The notes: generated by a model not told the origin, from the sequence alone. A DNA stretch of 64,000 nt from Candidatus Neomarinimicrobiota bacterium (GCA_018651745.1 JABIDL010000022.1:1-64000); one strand, 5' to 3'. Positions 44,138 to 53,043 are shown, counted from the stretch's first letter. Numbers and translations are program-made.

Positions 44138-44897
44138 AATAAATTCCAAAGTTATTTATGTGAATCGAAATTCCACCGGTTCCTTGCCCCGGGTTTGACA
44201 CAAATCCTGCCGAAATATCCATCCATGGAAATACTTGATATGCCGTTCCAAATTTAAACCTTCCTGAATATTCTGTGTCCTGTTCCCAGCCAAAAACAGT
44301 TGTAACATTAGTGTAAGGGACCAAAGACATACCGGTATGAATGATTTGTGGAAGGGGATCGGATGAAGCCCCTATGGTAGGTGCGTTAAGATTTTGAAGT
44401 GACCCAGACCAGTTTAAAAAATCATTTAATTGTATTTGCCAAGATGTTGTGATTCCCAGTGCGGTTGCAGATCCATAATCTTTTATACTCAAATTGTATC
44501 CAGCAATACTGATGCCAAGATTTATTCGTTCTTTTATGGATTTTCCTGCTGCAAGATAGGTGATAGACTCTCGATACAATGAATTTCCGAATTGCGAATA
44601 ACCAAAATTTAATCCCATATCAAATGCAAAAATATTAACACTTGCAGATTGGTGACCTAAATCTTTGATACCATATCTATTCCCCCATAAAATCGATCCT
44701 TCGAGTGATTTCATTCGTGCCAACGCAGATGGAAACCTTAATCCATCAGTGGGATGAACATTCGATGTGAGAACCAAATGTCCCATACCTATGGATTGAG
44801 GAGAGCTCGGGAAATGATCAAAAGCGGCATGAATGGGGTTGATCGCAAAGATCAATAAATAAGAAAATTTTATTATATACCGGCGAAGCAGAAACAT
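44070..44897 (-). CDS. Outer-membrane beta-barrel protein, PorV/PorQ-like style
   Basis: 275 residues with a signal peptide (FSYLLIFAINPIHA). 'SSPQSIGMGHLVLTSNVHPT' followed by 'GLRFPSALARMKSLEGSILW' is the kind of 'GMG...N-P-A' N-terminus seen in PorV/PorQ and UPF0164-type barrels of FCB bacteria, some of which carry T9SS cargo. The rest is strand-rich ('ALGITTSWQIQLNDFLNWSG', 'ISIHINNFGIYYGTSTHPEL'). The end overlaps the following barrel gene by 68 bases, an unusually long overlap, so the two are probably made together. The specific role is unknown. Confidence 0.6.
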   Translation of the reverse strand: MFLLRRYIIKFSYLLIFAINPIHAAFDHFPSSPQSIGMGHLVLTSNVHPTDGLRFPSALARMKSLEGSILWGNRYGIKDLGHQSASVNIFAFDMGLNFGYSQFGNSLYRESITYLAAGKSIKERINLGISIAGYNLSIKDYGSATALGITTSWQIQLNDFLNWSGSLQNLNAPTIGASSDPLPQIIHTGMSLVPYTNVTTVFGWEQDTEYSGRFKFGTAYQVFPWMDISAGFVSNPGQGTGGISIHINNFGIYYGTSTHPELGLSHWFGMGYVAE

Positions 44898-44928
44898 TTT
44901 TTCCGGCGAGGTATAAACGATAAACTAA

Positions 44929-44953
44929 TGCGCCCCACAAAATGTGGGGCGCA
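44929..44953 (-). terminator. Perfect hairpin after the tandem small membrane protein genes
   Basis: TGCGCCCCACA-AAA-TGTGGGGCGCA is an 11-base-pair perfect stem with a three-base loop, 21 bases after the stop of the 70-residue gene. On the minus strand it is followed by TTAGTTTATC, so the T-tract is modest. It very likely ends this transcript or stabilises its 3' end. Confidence 0.65.
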
Positions 44954-44973
44954 AAAGCATTTACCTGATATAG

Positions 44974-45186
44974 TTACTTCTTATACCAGGTCACAATCAA
45001 GACTAGCGCTAACAAACCTGCTAGTCCTGCATCACCGAATTGTGCCATAAGGGCGCCAATCCCGCCAATTACCCCGAAGTAATCATTAAATAAAATTCCG
45101 ATGACTATTCCGAGGATAAGAAGCTTACTTAGCAGATCAGTAATATTGCTGATCCACTCAGTGATGGTGTCAAAGGCATTCTTCAT
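44974..45186 (-). CDS. Small membrane protein B, unknown family
   Basis: 70 residues, with a very strong ribosome binding site (TTAGGAGGAATAC) just before the ATG, unlike most genes here. It has an amphipathic start ('MKNAFDTITEWISNITDLLS'), a first membrane helix ('KLLILGIVIGILFNDYFG'), a glycine-rich turn ('VIGGIGALMAQF'), and a second helix ('DAGLAGLLALVLIVTW') ending KK. It is similar in layout and C-terminus to the neighbouring 68-residue protein, so the two look like diverged tandem copies. The expected abundance is high. Function unknown; the pattern is like small holin-like or pore-lining proteins, but that is speculation. Confidence 0.65.
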   Translation of the reverse strand: MKNAFDTITEWISNITDLLSKLLILGIVIGILFNDYFGVIGGIGALMAQFGDAGLAGLLALVLIVTWYKK

Positions 45187-45207
45187 GTATTCCTCCTAAG
45201 GAATTGC

Positions 45208-45250
45208 TCAGGATACTGAGCCCCACACGGGACACAGTAAACTATCCTGA
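45208..45250 (-). promoter_or_regulatory. Long intercistronic hairpin between the two small genes
   Basis: Four bases after the stop of the upstream 68-residue gene, on the minus strand: TCAGGAT...ATCCTGA (7 bp) encloses ACTG...CAGT and GTCCC-GTGT-GGGGC, with a five-base bulge. It ends ten bases before the ribosome binding site of the next gene. It could act as a partial terminator, a stability element or a site that sets the ratio of the two proteins. Confidence 0.5.
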
Positions 45251-45253
45251 TGT

Positions 45254-45460
45254 TTATAGGAATGAAACAAGAAGTAACAGTGCCAACAGACCTGCAAAGC
45301 CTCCGTCTAGGAAAGCTCCTACAAGGTCTATGATTCCGCCAACAGGATCAAATCCGGTTGGGTAGATGATGTTTGCAAATACAAACAGAACTACAAGCCC
45401 TTTAACTAGGCTTACAACTCCACCTACTACACTGTTTACGGTTGAACTGACATCAGCCAT
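45254..45460 (-). CDS. Small membrane protein A, paralogue of the next gene
   Basis: 68 residues with the strongest ribosome binding site in the window (CAAGGAGGAACAC). Layout: a short amphipathic start ('MADVSSTVNSVVGGVV'), a hydrophobic helix ('SLVKGLVVLFVFANIIY'), a turn with Pro and Gly ('PTGFDPVGGIIDLVGAFL'), and a second helix ('DGGFAGLLALLLLVSFL') ending at the C-terminus. The last 20 residues align with the 70-residue neighbour (DAGLAGLLALVLIVTWYKK), so they are paralogues. It leads a two-gene transcript with structured RNA before each gene. No homologue recognised. Confidence 0.65.
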   Translation of the reverse strand: MADVSSTVNSVVGGVVSLVKGLVVLFVFANIIYPTGFDPVGGIIDLVGAFLDGGFAGLLALLLLVSFL

Positions 45461-45487
45461 GTGTTCCTCCTTGGTTGTTTAATGTGA

Positions 45488-45514
45488 AACAGGGACAGCT
45501 ATCCCATCCCCGTT
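45488..45514 (-). promoter_or_regulatory. Hairpin in the 5' leader of small membrane protein A
   Basis: On the minus strand, AACGGGGA pairs with TCCCTGTT (eight pairs including one G-T) around an 11-base loop. It lies about 15 bases before the ribosome binding site. With the similar element before the second gene, it suggests post-transcriptional control or protection of the 5' end. Confidence 0.4.
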
Positions 45515-45520
45515 CTTTAC

Positions 45521-45547
45521 TATTATGGTATGTATTATGATGGTATG
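45521..45547. repeat. Tandem direct repeats upstream of the small-protein operon
   Basis: TATTATGGTATG and TATTATGATGGTATG lie back to back (the second has a three-base insertion, ATG). On the minus strand they read CATACCATCATAATA then CATACCATAATA, so CATAAT-like -10 boxes are included. They may be a regulator's tandem site or overlapping promoters. The remaining ~150 bases up to the glycosyltransferase gene are AT-rich with no gene. Confidence 0.4.
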
Positions 45548-45695
45548 TGGTTTGTTCATCATTGGGTTATTGTTACCCTTTGCACAAATTTAAGGACTTT
45601 TTTTAAAAAATCAATATTTTTCTTGTAATGCTAATATTTGACTAAATTTTGGATTCCATAAGCATTATTATCGTCGAGAACCGGATATCTGACAA

Positions 45696-46595
45696 TCATT
45701 TATTTGAATTTCTCGCACCTTTAATAACACTATAAATCACTTGATAGCGTACCAACAAATAGCTATTAATAAACCTATCTAAAATGGGTACCAAAATCCC
45801 AATAATGGGGTTGAAAAACAGATAGCCTTTCATGGTATTAATCCAATCGCCTCCTAACTGTTTTTTGTACTTCGGAAAAGCATTTATCAGACGAGGAAAA
45901 TTGGTTTCTCCATAATATTCCATTGTTTGTAAAAAATCCTTTAAACTACGCTGGTGGTGATGCTCGCTGAATGCGTTTGCAGAGGTCCTCAATCCATTGG
46001 GAAAGGATTCCCAAATGCGAATTGCGAGTTCAGTATCTTCACCTCCATAAGAGACGTAATCCTCGTTAAATAACCCAACTTTTTCAATAACAAATCTTCT
46101 CAAGGCCGTATTGTTGAAGAGAAACCATTGAAAACCCAAAATGGCTTCTTTGGAAAATTGACGTGCGCCACGGATCGACGAATAAAAATAATGATCAAGT
46201 TTATTGGGTTTTACATCAGCGGGCAAGCGGCAATCTCCAACAACGCCAACGATAGATTTATCTTCAAAACGATTGCGGAATATTTCCAACCACGTTGATC
46301 CAACTGTCATATCACTATCAAGGAAACAAAGAATTGAACCATTAGATACGCTAATCCCTGTATTTCTTGCTACAGAAAGTCCGCGATTATTTTCTAAGGA
46401 TTGAATCAAAACATTCGGATGATTTGCAAATTCCATAATCTTAGAGCTGGTACTATCTGTTGACCCGTCATCCACCAATATCACTTCAAATGTCTCTTTA
46501 TCAATGGATTGGTTTAAGACACTTTTGATGCATGGCTCTATTGTATTTTGAACATTGTAGCAGGGAATTATAATAGAAAAAGTGACTTTTCTCAT
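45696..46595 (-). CDS. Family 2 glycosyltransferase
   Basis: About 299 residues. GT-A fold with the donor-binding start 'FSIIIPCYNVQNTIEPCIKS', 'EVILVDDGSTDSTSSKIME' (VDDGS), 'NNRGLSVARNTGISVSNGSI', and DSD-like metal motif 'CFLDSDMTVGSTW'; 'YGGEDTELAIRIWES' resembles the acceptor-side ED motif. A C-terminal hydrophobic stretch ('GYLFFNPIIGILVPILDRF') suggests membrane contact. It starts inside the preceding glycosyltransferase gene's stop (ATGA). It is the last gene of the glycan locus. Donor and acceptor sugars unknown. Confidence 0.88.
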   Translation of the reverse strand: MRKVTFSIIIPCYNVQNTIEPCIKSVLNQSIDKETFEVILVDDGSTDSTSSKIMEFANHPNVLIQSLENNRGLSVARNTGISVSNGSILCFLDSDMTVGSTWLEIFRNRFEDKSIVGVVGDCRLPADVKPNKLDHYFYSSIRGARQFSKEAILGFQWFLFNNTALRRFVIEKVGLFNEDYVSYGGEDTELAIRIWESFPNGLRTSANAFSEHHHQRSLKDFLQTMEYYGETNFPRLINAFPKYKKQLGGDWINTMKGYLFFNPIIGILVPILDRFINSYLLVRYQVIYSVIKGARNSNK

Positions 46596-47680
46596 TTGAT
46601 CCACCCTTGTTCTTCATAAAAGGTATAAAGCATATCCGTGGTTTTAAATAAGTCGTGGTGATTAATAACCCAATCCTGTCCATGTTTTTTATGATCCATT
46701 ATTTTTTGAGGATTTTGAAGTAATCCTTTTAGCGTAGTATAAAGTGAGTCACCCGTAACATTGACGAATGGATGGTCTGGAATAAAATCCACATATTCCG
46801 GAACAAGCTCGGTAACGCAGCAAAGCCCCATTGACAATCCCTCTACAGAGTTCATACCATAACCCCAGCCTCCCCTGTTGTGGACCTGATCAATCAATAT
46901 ATCACAGTTTTGTTTTTCCTTCAGCACTGTTTCATTTGGAAGATTTTCCAACAAAATAAATTCAATACCTTCTTCCTTTTCGAGTTGCCTGCAAATGGGG
47001 ATAATAGTCTCGCTACCTTTGTAATATCGATTTGTTGGAGCATGGCATATTTTTATTGGTTCATTAATCTCAAGCGTGGGATAAAACTTGGCCGTATCAA
47101 ATGGAAGATAAAGATAGTGAATATCCGGATGTTTTTTCAACAAATCTAATTCGCTTGTTAGGTTGAGTTTGCTCATTTTATCAATGGGGGATATAACGCC
47201 CCGAGTCCTTAAATCTTGCCCGTGGTACGTACAAACGATTGGAATGCCTTTTTCCGATATTTTTTTTACAAATCGCCCATCTCGATAAAACTCCAATCCC
47301 CATTCAAGATGAACAATGTCAAAATCAAGAAGATTAAACTTCGCAATGGCGGGTTCTACCCAAAAATGCCAAAGCCAATCTCTAAATTTGAAATAAAGTT
47401 TTTCCATCTTAGAATTTGGCGACCATTCGGGAGGATATCCAATTTTCTCTTCGTAATCTCCGGCGTCACCACGAACTTTTTTATAATACTGATGCCTTCC
47501 CTCCATATACCATTTATTCGCTGCAACTAAAGGCAAGTTTAAACAAATACCGGGGTCATACTCGCCTCTAGTGGGATATAGCGTTACGAAAGTGCATTCG
47601 TTTCCTCGAGATTCGTGTGCTCGTTTCCACAAATTTAATGTGCCAACTGTATTTTCTGGAGCGATGTATAATATTTTCAT
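46592..47680 (-). CDS. Glycosyltransferase (GT4-like, GT-B fold)
   Basis: 362 residues. GT-B features: 'MKILYIAPENTVGTLNLWKR' at the start, 'FDIVHLEWGLEFYRDGRFVK' and 'IPIVCTYHGQDLRTRG' in the first half, and 'PIKICHAPTNRYYKGSETII' plus 'GMNSVEGLSMGLCCVTELVP' (the nucleotide-sugar E-x(7)-E-like region) in the second. Coupled to the GT2 gene by a four-base overlap. It is divergent from the LTA-synthase-like gene. Sugar specificity is unknown. Confidence 0.8.
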   Translation of the reverse strand: MKILYIAPENTVGTLNLWKRAHESRGNECTFVTLYPTRGEYDPGICLNLPLVAANKWYMEGRHQYYKKVRGDAGDYEEKIGYPPEWSPNSKMEKLYFKFRDWLWHFWVEPAIAKFNLLDFDIVHLEWGLEFYRDGRFVKKISEKGIPIVCTYHGQDLRTRGVISPIDKMSKLNLTSELDLLKKHPDIHYLYLPFDTAKFYPTLEINEPIKICHAPTNRYYKGSETIIPICRQLEKEEGIEFILLENLPNETVLKEKQNCDILIDQVHNRGGWGYGMNSVEGLSMGLCCVTELVPEYVDFIPDHPFVNVTGDSLYTTLKGLLQNPQKIMDHKKHGQDWVINHHDLFKTTDMLYTFYEEQGWIK

Positions 47681-47745
47681 TTTTAATTATTGTTTTCCAA
47701 GAAACAATGTGCAGAGTTCAATTAGAGCGTGTAAAATTAGATAAT

Positions 47746-49500
47746 ATGTTTGGAAAACTATACCAGAAGATCGCGATTTTTTTTGCGCCCATTAAACTAT
47801 TTTTTTCAACGAAGCAGTTTTTTGGTTTTTTTCCGATAATAATATCCAATGTATTATTTGTGTCCGAAATAGTTGATTTGGTCGGTTACAATGCTTTGCG
47901 GGTTGTCTTTTCAATTGTTGCCTTTTCAAATTGCTGCTTGTTACTACTTGTGCTTGTTCAAAATTACGGGTTGCGTATTTTAGGAATTGCTATTTATATC
48001 CTGTTACTCTGGTCTAATGTATTGCATTTCAGGTATTTTGGTTCCACAATACAATTAGGCTCTCTACTGAATTTTGAGTTTCTGCCTTACTTGGGTTCTC
48101 AAATTCAATTGTTAATGCAATGGTCTGATTATATTTATTTACTAACATTTATTGTAAGTGCGGTTTGTTTCAGTGACACTGGGAAACTATCTAAAAAAAA
48201 TCGAATCCCCACAATCATTTTATTCACAACTATTTGGCTAGGACTTCAGATATTTCAGTATTTTGCTGAAACGCAAAGCCCGCTTAACTCTGCCCGAAAA
48301 TTCAATGAACCATACACACGCTGGGATATCTATAAAGAAATTCGGTTTGAAAGCCGAAATCATTCCGGAAGTATCTTACAGTTTGGATTTTTATGGACAT
48401 ATGCGATGGATTTTTATCGATTAAACAATTATAGAGATTCTGGAAAAATAATATCAAAAGAAAATTTCCTGATTGATATTCCTAAAAATAGTCGAAGAAA
48501 CATTGTTGTTATCCAAGTTGAATCTCTTGATAAACGTGTAATTAATCACGCTGTTAATGGCAAGCTGGTCATGCCCTTTATGTCTCGTTTAACAAAGCAG
48601 TCATTTTATTTTTCTAAGGTATTTGCACAACATTCAAGCGCTGGCGGGACATCCGATGCTGAGCTCTGTCTGCTTACTTCACAATATCCTCTTGGATTTA
48701 AAGGTGCTTTCTTTGCCAATAATTTAGAAAAACTTCCTTCCATCCCGACTATCTTAAACAGAAATGATTATGTTACATTAGCTTTCCACGGCAATTCGGG
48801 CGCATATTTTAACCGCAAACAAGGATTCCTGAAATTGGGATTTCAGAAAACTTTCTTTAAAAATGATTTCGTGATTAATGACCCAGATAAGTGGCATGCA
48901 TTAAAAGATTTAGATTTTTTGCGCCAAGTTCAACAAACACTTACCGCAACTAAATCCCCTTATTTTGCCTACATTCTTACTCTAACCAGTCACACACCAT
49001 TTGATCTCATTGCTGAAAAAGATTATGTAAGTGACTTTCAATTAGAAGATAGGGTCGTGCAAAATTATTTTAATTCCATGGCCTATGTGGATAAAGCATT
49101 GGAAGAATTCATATCTACTATTCAAAAAATGGATCCAAATACGCTTATCGTTCTTTTTGGTGATCATTGCGCGAATATCCATGAAGCGGAATATAAATCC
49201 TACAAATTCAAAGGACTGGAGCCGATCCCCCTAATTATAATAGACCAGAGAATAGAAAATAAAAAAGATATTTTGACTGCGGGCTCTACCCTTGATATTG
49301 GCCCCACCTTATTTGATTACCTTGGAATTCAGGATCCAGAATTCTGGCAGGGGAAATCATTGCTCAATGAAAACAATAGCGAAAACACTTTCATTTTTGG
49401 TTCCCCTTATTATTTTGACAACGAGGGTAAACAGAGAAAATTAGCAGATCATAACGTTGATACTGAAGCATTATACAGAATTCGGGAATACGTCTGGTGA
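47746..49500 (+). CDS. LTA-synthase-like sulfatase-family membrane phosphotransferase
   Basis: About 584 residues. Five or so transmembrane helices fill the first ~200 residues; the rest is an extracytoplasmic sulfatase-fold domain. Landmarks: 'RNIVVIQVESLDKRVINHAV' (metal Glu), 'HSSAGGTSDAELCLLTSQYP' with the threonine nucleophile, 'LAFHGNSGAYFNRKQGFLKL', 'ILTLTSHTPFDLI', and 'LIVLFGDHCANIHEAEY' (metal Asp-His). Relatives transfer phosphoglycerol to lipid or glucan (LtaS, MdoB). ATGs upstream at 47707 and 47617 are in frame; the latter would overlap the divergent gene. It is the only plus-strand gene in the glycan locus and is visibly AT-rich. Confidence 0.85.
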   Translation: MFGKLYQKIAIFFAPIKLFFSTKQFFGFFPIIISNVLFVSEIVDLVGYNALRVVFSIVAFSNCCLLLLVLVQNYGLRILGIAIYILLLWSNVLHFRYFGSTIQLGSLLNFEFLPYLGSQIQLLMQWSDYIYLLTFIVSAVCFSDTGKLSKKNRIPTIILFTTIWLGLQIFQYFAETQSPLNSARKFNEPYTRWDIYKEIRFESRNHSGSILQFGFLWTYAMDFYRLNNYRDSGKIISKENFLIDIPKNSRRNIVVIQVESLDKRVINHAVNGKLVMPFMSRLTKQSFYFSKVFAQHSSAGGTSDAELCLLTSQYPLGFKGAFFANNLEKLPSIPTILNRNDYVTLAFHGNSGAYFNRKQGFLKLGFQKTFFKNDFVINDPDKWHALKDLDFLRQVQQTLTATKSPYFAYILTLTSHTPFDLIAEKDYVSDFQLEDRVVQNYFNSMAYVDKALEEFISTIQKMDPNTLIVLFGDHCANIHEAEYKSYKFKGLEPIPLIIIDQRIENKKDILTAGSTLDIGPTLFDYLGIQDPEFWQGKSLLNENNSENTFIFGSPYYFDNEGKQRKLADHNVDTEALYRIREYVW

Positions 49501-49507
49501 GTGGGCA

Positions 49508-50620
49508 TTATATATTTTGAATCAACGATGTGTAAACATCGAATAACTGGGTTTCCTGTGCTTCCCAATGAAATTTTTCAAGGAAGGCTTTGTAACCATT
49601 TTCACTATATAATTCATATTGATCCTCATTTTCAAATAGTTGAATAATTCCTTTTGCCAAAGCTTCATAGGAATCTACTTCTACACAAATTCCGCAATTT
49701 ATGCTATCAATGTATTTTCTTGATGGTGGAAGATCAAACGATAGGATTGGCAATTTGCACGCGCTGAATTCAAACATCTTAATCACAATGTTATTCCGGA
49801 ATTTGTCAATATTGTAAAAAGGCAAAAGCCCAATCGCACTTTGAGAAATCCGTTGGGGGATTTCTGTATGCGAAATCGGCGCAGAAATATTTACATTTTG
49901 CGATAAATCATATTCTTTTACAATTTTATGAACTTGCTCTTCTTCCTCAGGATAAGAAAAGTGCCCTACCAAATCAAGAGATGCATCAGGATATTTTTCT
50001 ACAACCAGATTTATCGCATCAATCATTAAAAACAATCCTCTTTCTTTGCGCAATTGGCCGTGATGCACACAGGATAAAGGTCGGCGATTTATTGCGCTGT
50101 CGTCCATGATGAAAATATCTTTATTGGGATAATTATAAATTAGAGCACAAGAACCTTTAGCTTGATAATAATCATATAGCCAATCATCGCTGGCAATGAA
50201 AAAATCTACATGAGGCAAAAACCAATTTTCCAACTGACGAATACCCAAACCCAATATTTGCGGAATAGGAATTGGCTTTCTTGAAAATTCCCGGTACAAA
50301 GCACTCCAATCTTCCGCTGGGTCATAAATAATTTTTACACTATTGTCAGATTTGTATTTAACAGCGGGTGGCAATAAAAGCGGTTCGGTTACTTGAATGA
50401 TGTCGGGTTTAATACTTTTTAGTTGATTAAAAATCCACGCGGAGTCTTTGGTTTGATCTTCGCGGTTTTTCCCAATAATGTTAACATCGTTAATCGTTTC
50501 TTTTTGAATGCGGGGATTTATAATTGAAATATTTGCAACCTTATTAATTGACCGGGCAAGCTTATAATAAATACGATCATCGTAAGGATTAGGATTAGTC
50601 GTTAATAAGCAAATGTTCAT
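49508..50620 (-). CDS. Glycosyltransferase family 4
   Basis: 370 residues, GT-B fold. 'MNICLLTTNPNPYDDRIYYK' starts the acceptor domain, with 'IKPDIIQVTEPLLLPPAVKY' and 'VKIIYDPAEDWSALYREFSR'. The donor domain shows 'PLSCVHHGQLRKERGLFLMI', 'ASLDLVGHFSYPEEEEQVHK', and 'NNIVIKMFEFSACKLPILSF' (the E-F-S variant of the E-x(7)-E motif). It overlaps the flippase stop by four bases. It probably adds a sugar to a lipid-linked glycan in the cytoplasm before export. Confidence 0.85.
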   Translation of the reverse strand: MNICLLTTNPNPYDDRIYYKLARSINKVANISIINPRIQKETINDVNIIGKNREDQTKDSAWIFNQLKSIKPDIIQVTEPLLLPPAVKYKSDNSVKIIYDPAEDWSALYREFSRKPIPIPQILGLGIRQLENWFLPHVDFFIASDDWLYDYYQAKGSCALIYNYPNKDIFIMDDSAINRRPLSCVHHGQLRKERGLFLMIDAINLVVEKYPDASLDLVGHFSYPEEEEQVHKIVKEYDLSQNVNISAPISHTEIPQRISQSAIGLLPFYNIDKFRNNIVIKMFEFSACKLPILSFDLPPSRKYIDSINCGICVEVDSYEALAKGIIQLFENEDQYELYSENGYKAFLEKFHWEAQETQLFDVYTSLIQNI

Positions 50621-52062
50621 TTTTTCAAACCTATTCGCGATTGTAAAAACTGTTTTTCATCTTGCGTGAAAAATCCAGAAACCCATAATAATACAGGAAA
50701 TAATCCGAGATTTAGTAAACCGATCTGCCACGTTTCCCCGGTTCCCATCCAGCTGAAGAAAAGAACGCTGCCAACAAGAACAATCCGTAGCAATCTTTTC
50801 CATTCCCAGTAGAGCGGGTAGAACCGCACGACCACCAAATACTGAAGAACAACCATCGTAAAATATCCTGCGAGCGTTGCAACAGCTGCAGATTTATATC
50901 CATACTTTGGTATCAATATCAGGTTAATTATAATGTTGATGACAGCCGCACAACCATTTAAAACCGGTATCCATTTATTTTTCTTTTTTATATAAATCCC
51001 AGGTAGCTGCACCAAAAACGCTCCCAAAAAAATATAAGCGAGCAATATGATCGGAACAATACTGAGACCGTCCCAATAAATCGGGCTTATAATCGGTTTC
51101 CCATAAATTGGAATGCGAACCAAATATTCTATAAAAAAGGATAAAAACAGAAACAGAAAAGTAGTAACCAAAATTAAATATGTTCCTGCGCGAGCAAATA
51201 ATTTAGGAGCATCTTCTTTGTCTGCTTGGCTCAAATAATATGGTTGCCAAGCAAATTTAAATGCCATCACAATAATGAGCATAAAAATCCCTAGGCGATA
51301 ACTGGCGCTATATAAACCAACAGCATTTTCATTAACTAACCATTTTATCATATATCTGTCTATCAGTTCATTCAGAATACTGGCCAATCCCGATGGAATA
51401 TATGGCAGGGCAAAAATGAACAATTCATTCCACCATTTTTTATGAAAATGAAACTCTAGAGATTTTATAATTGTAGGTAAAACAAAAACAAAAACTGCCG
51501 CTGATGCAATTAGATTGCTGATCAAAATAAATTGAAGATCTAAGTGCAAGATGCCAATCCACCAAACATTTAAACCAAGAACAATTAATACATGGATCAA
51601 TTCTACTGAAACAAATTTGAACGGTTTGTTTTCTAATCGAAAAAGTACTTTGGGTAAGGAAATCAGAGTATCAAAGGCAAGAATACCAACCGAGAGCTGA
51701 ATTAATTTTACATATTCAACTCCCACAGTAATGCTTGCGATCGAAGTTCTGAAAAAATAAAGGGTGAATCCCAACACTGAAGTTGTGAAAAGAAGCCAGA
51801 TAAAGCTGGTAGAAAATATTGATTTTTTATGATCATTATATTTTTCCATCCCCCGAAACCGCATAAATGCGACATCCATTCCATGAGTAAAAATGATATT
51901 GGTAAAGGCAATAAAAGCATACACAAGTGAGACAACGCCGAATTCTTCAGGCGATAACCGGTGTGTGTAAAGCGGCAATAATAAAAAATTTATAAACCGA
52001 GTAAAGAAATGCCCAAACCCGTAAACAATTGACTGTTTGCCTAATTTAAGTAAAGATGACAT
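50617..52062 (-). CDS. Polysaccharide flippase (Wzx/MVF-like)
   Basis: 481 residues with 12-14 hydrophobic segments. It has the polysaccharide biosynthesis protein signature near the N-terminus ('SIVYGFGHFFTRFINFLLLP', 'YTHRLSPEEFGVVSLVYAF') and 'DRYMIKWLVNENAVGLYSAS', a conserved loop of the family. It probably moves lipid-linked oligosaccharide across the inner membrane. It starts 18 bases after the FemAB-like gene's stop and overlaps the next glycosyltransferase by four bases. Confidence 0.9.
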   Translation of the reverse strand: MSSLLKLGKQSIVYGFGHFFTRFINFLLLPLYTHRLSPEEFGVVSLVYAFIAFTNIIFTHGMDVAFMRFRGMEKYNDHKKSIFSTSFIWLLFTTSVLGFTLYFFRTSIASITVGVEYVKLIQLSVGILAFDTLISLPKVLFRLENKPFKFVSVELIHVLIVLGLNVWWIGILHLDLQFILISNLIASAAVFVFVLPTIIKSLEFHFHKKWWNELFIFALPYIPSGLASILNELIDRYMIKWLVNENAVGLYSASYRLGIFMLIIVMAFKFAWQPYYLSQADKEDAPKLFARAGTYLILVTTFLFLFLSFFIEYLVRIPIYGKPIISPIYWDGLSIVPIILLAYIFLGAFLVQLPGIYIKKKNKWIPVLNGCAAVINIIINLILIPKYGYKSAAVATLAGYFTMVVLQYLVVVRFYPLYWEWKRLLRIVLVGSVLFFSWMGTGETWQIGLLNLGLFPVLLWVSGFFTQDEKQFLQSRIGLKK

Positions 52063-52080
52063 ATCAATGATTAATTGAAA

Positions 52081-53043
52081 CTACAAACGAATTGCAAGCG
52101 TATCTCGGAAGACGCCGCTGGCGCCAAAATTTTCCTTAAATCGGGCCAATCCTCTGTTGGGCGCTCCGTTCACAGTAAATGTGCCAAAATCAAAAGTAGT
52201 AATACCGTTATTAATCGCCCATTTAAAAATGGAAAAAAATAACAAATTAATAGGCCTATGCTCTTGAAAAGATTCATCATGACAAATATAAAACGCAAGG
52301 GCGACATTCTTCTTTACAAGGAAATTGACCACGCCCGCGATCATATCATTGCCCAAGTATGCGCCGAATAAAACAATTTTGTCAGGGAAAAATTCTGCGA
52401 GCACCTTTAATTCTTTAAGTGAATGGGTCGGTGAAACATTATGTCTAATGCTCAGATTTTTTTCAAGAATGCCGTAAAAAATATCCCAATCGTTGCTTGG
52501 TCTAATTTTAACACCTGATTTTTCAGCCTTCCGAACCGCAGTGCGGTGGGTCGGTTTGAACTTTTTTAATATCAATTCTTCTGATGATTCTAATTCAAGA
52601 ATGCTGGTCACATTCCTTTGATCATATTCAAATCCTTTTGACAGGAGACAAAAATTCATGTACTCAGATGGACTCTCAAGGTAAATCATGGGAGGAGGTG
52701 TGAGTCGAATACCATCAAATCCAGTCGATTTTGCATACTCAATTAATGTATCGGTAATTTCTTCAGCATCAGAAAATGTTAATCCGCTTTGAACAATCAA
52801 CGATCCAAAGGATGCCCCAGGGTGTGAATGAAGAAATCTGCCAGAATCGTTAATAACTTCGGCAGCGGGAAATAACGCTATTGGAATTCCCTTTTTCAAA
52901 AGAATCAGGCTATGATCCTTGAATCGTCCAGATGGATGATAGCTTAAAAACTTTCGCGTATGGAACAAAGTTCCGTTATTGGACTGGGATATAAAATTAT
53001 CCCACGACTTTGCGTCCTTCTCGTTATAGGGTTTGATATTCAT
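52081..53043 (-). CDS. FemAB-like GNAT-superfamily acyltransferase
   Basis: About 320 residues with the double-GNAT layout of FemX/FemAB-type enzymes: 'NIKPYNEKDAKSWDNFISQS', 'GTLFHTRKFLSYHPSGRFKD', then 'KFKPTHRTAVRKAEKSGVKI' (the family's basic helix), 'LFGAYLGNDMIAGVVNFLVK', and 'RPINLLFFSIFKWAINNGIT' with 'FDFGTFTVNGAPNRGLARFK'. Relatives transfer amino acids from tRNA to peptidoglycan, or act on exopolysaccharide. Here the context favours glycan or wall decoration. I start at MNIKPYN, as in relatives; an ATG 15 codons earlier is possible. Confidence 0.75.
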   Translation of the reverse strand: MNIKPYNEKDAKSWDNFISQSNNGTLFHTRKFLSYHPSGRFKDHSLILLKKGIPIALFPAAEVINDSGRFLHSHPGASFGSLIVQSGLTFSDAEEITDTLIEYAKSTGFDGIRLTPPPMIYLESPSEYMNFCLLSKGFEYDQRNVTSILELESSEELILKKFKPTHRTAVRKAEKSGVKIRPSNDWDIFYGILEKNLSIRHNVSPTHSLKELKVLAEFFPDKIVLFGAYLGNDMIAGVVNFLVKKNVALAFYICHDESFQEHRPINLLFFSIFKWAINNGITTFDFGTFTVNGAPNRGLARFKENFGASGVFRDTLAIRL

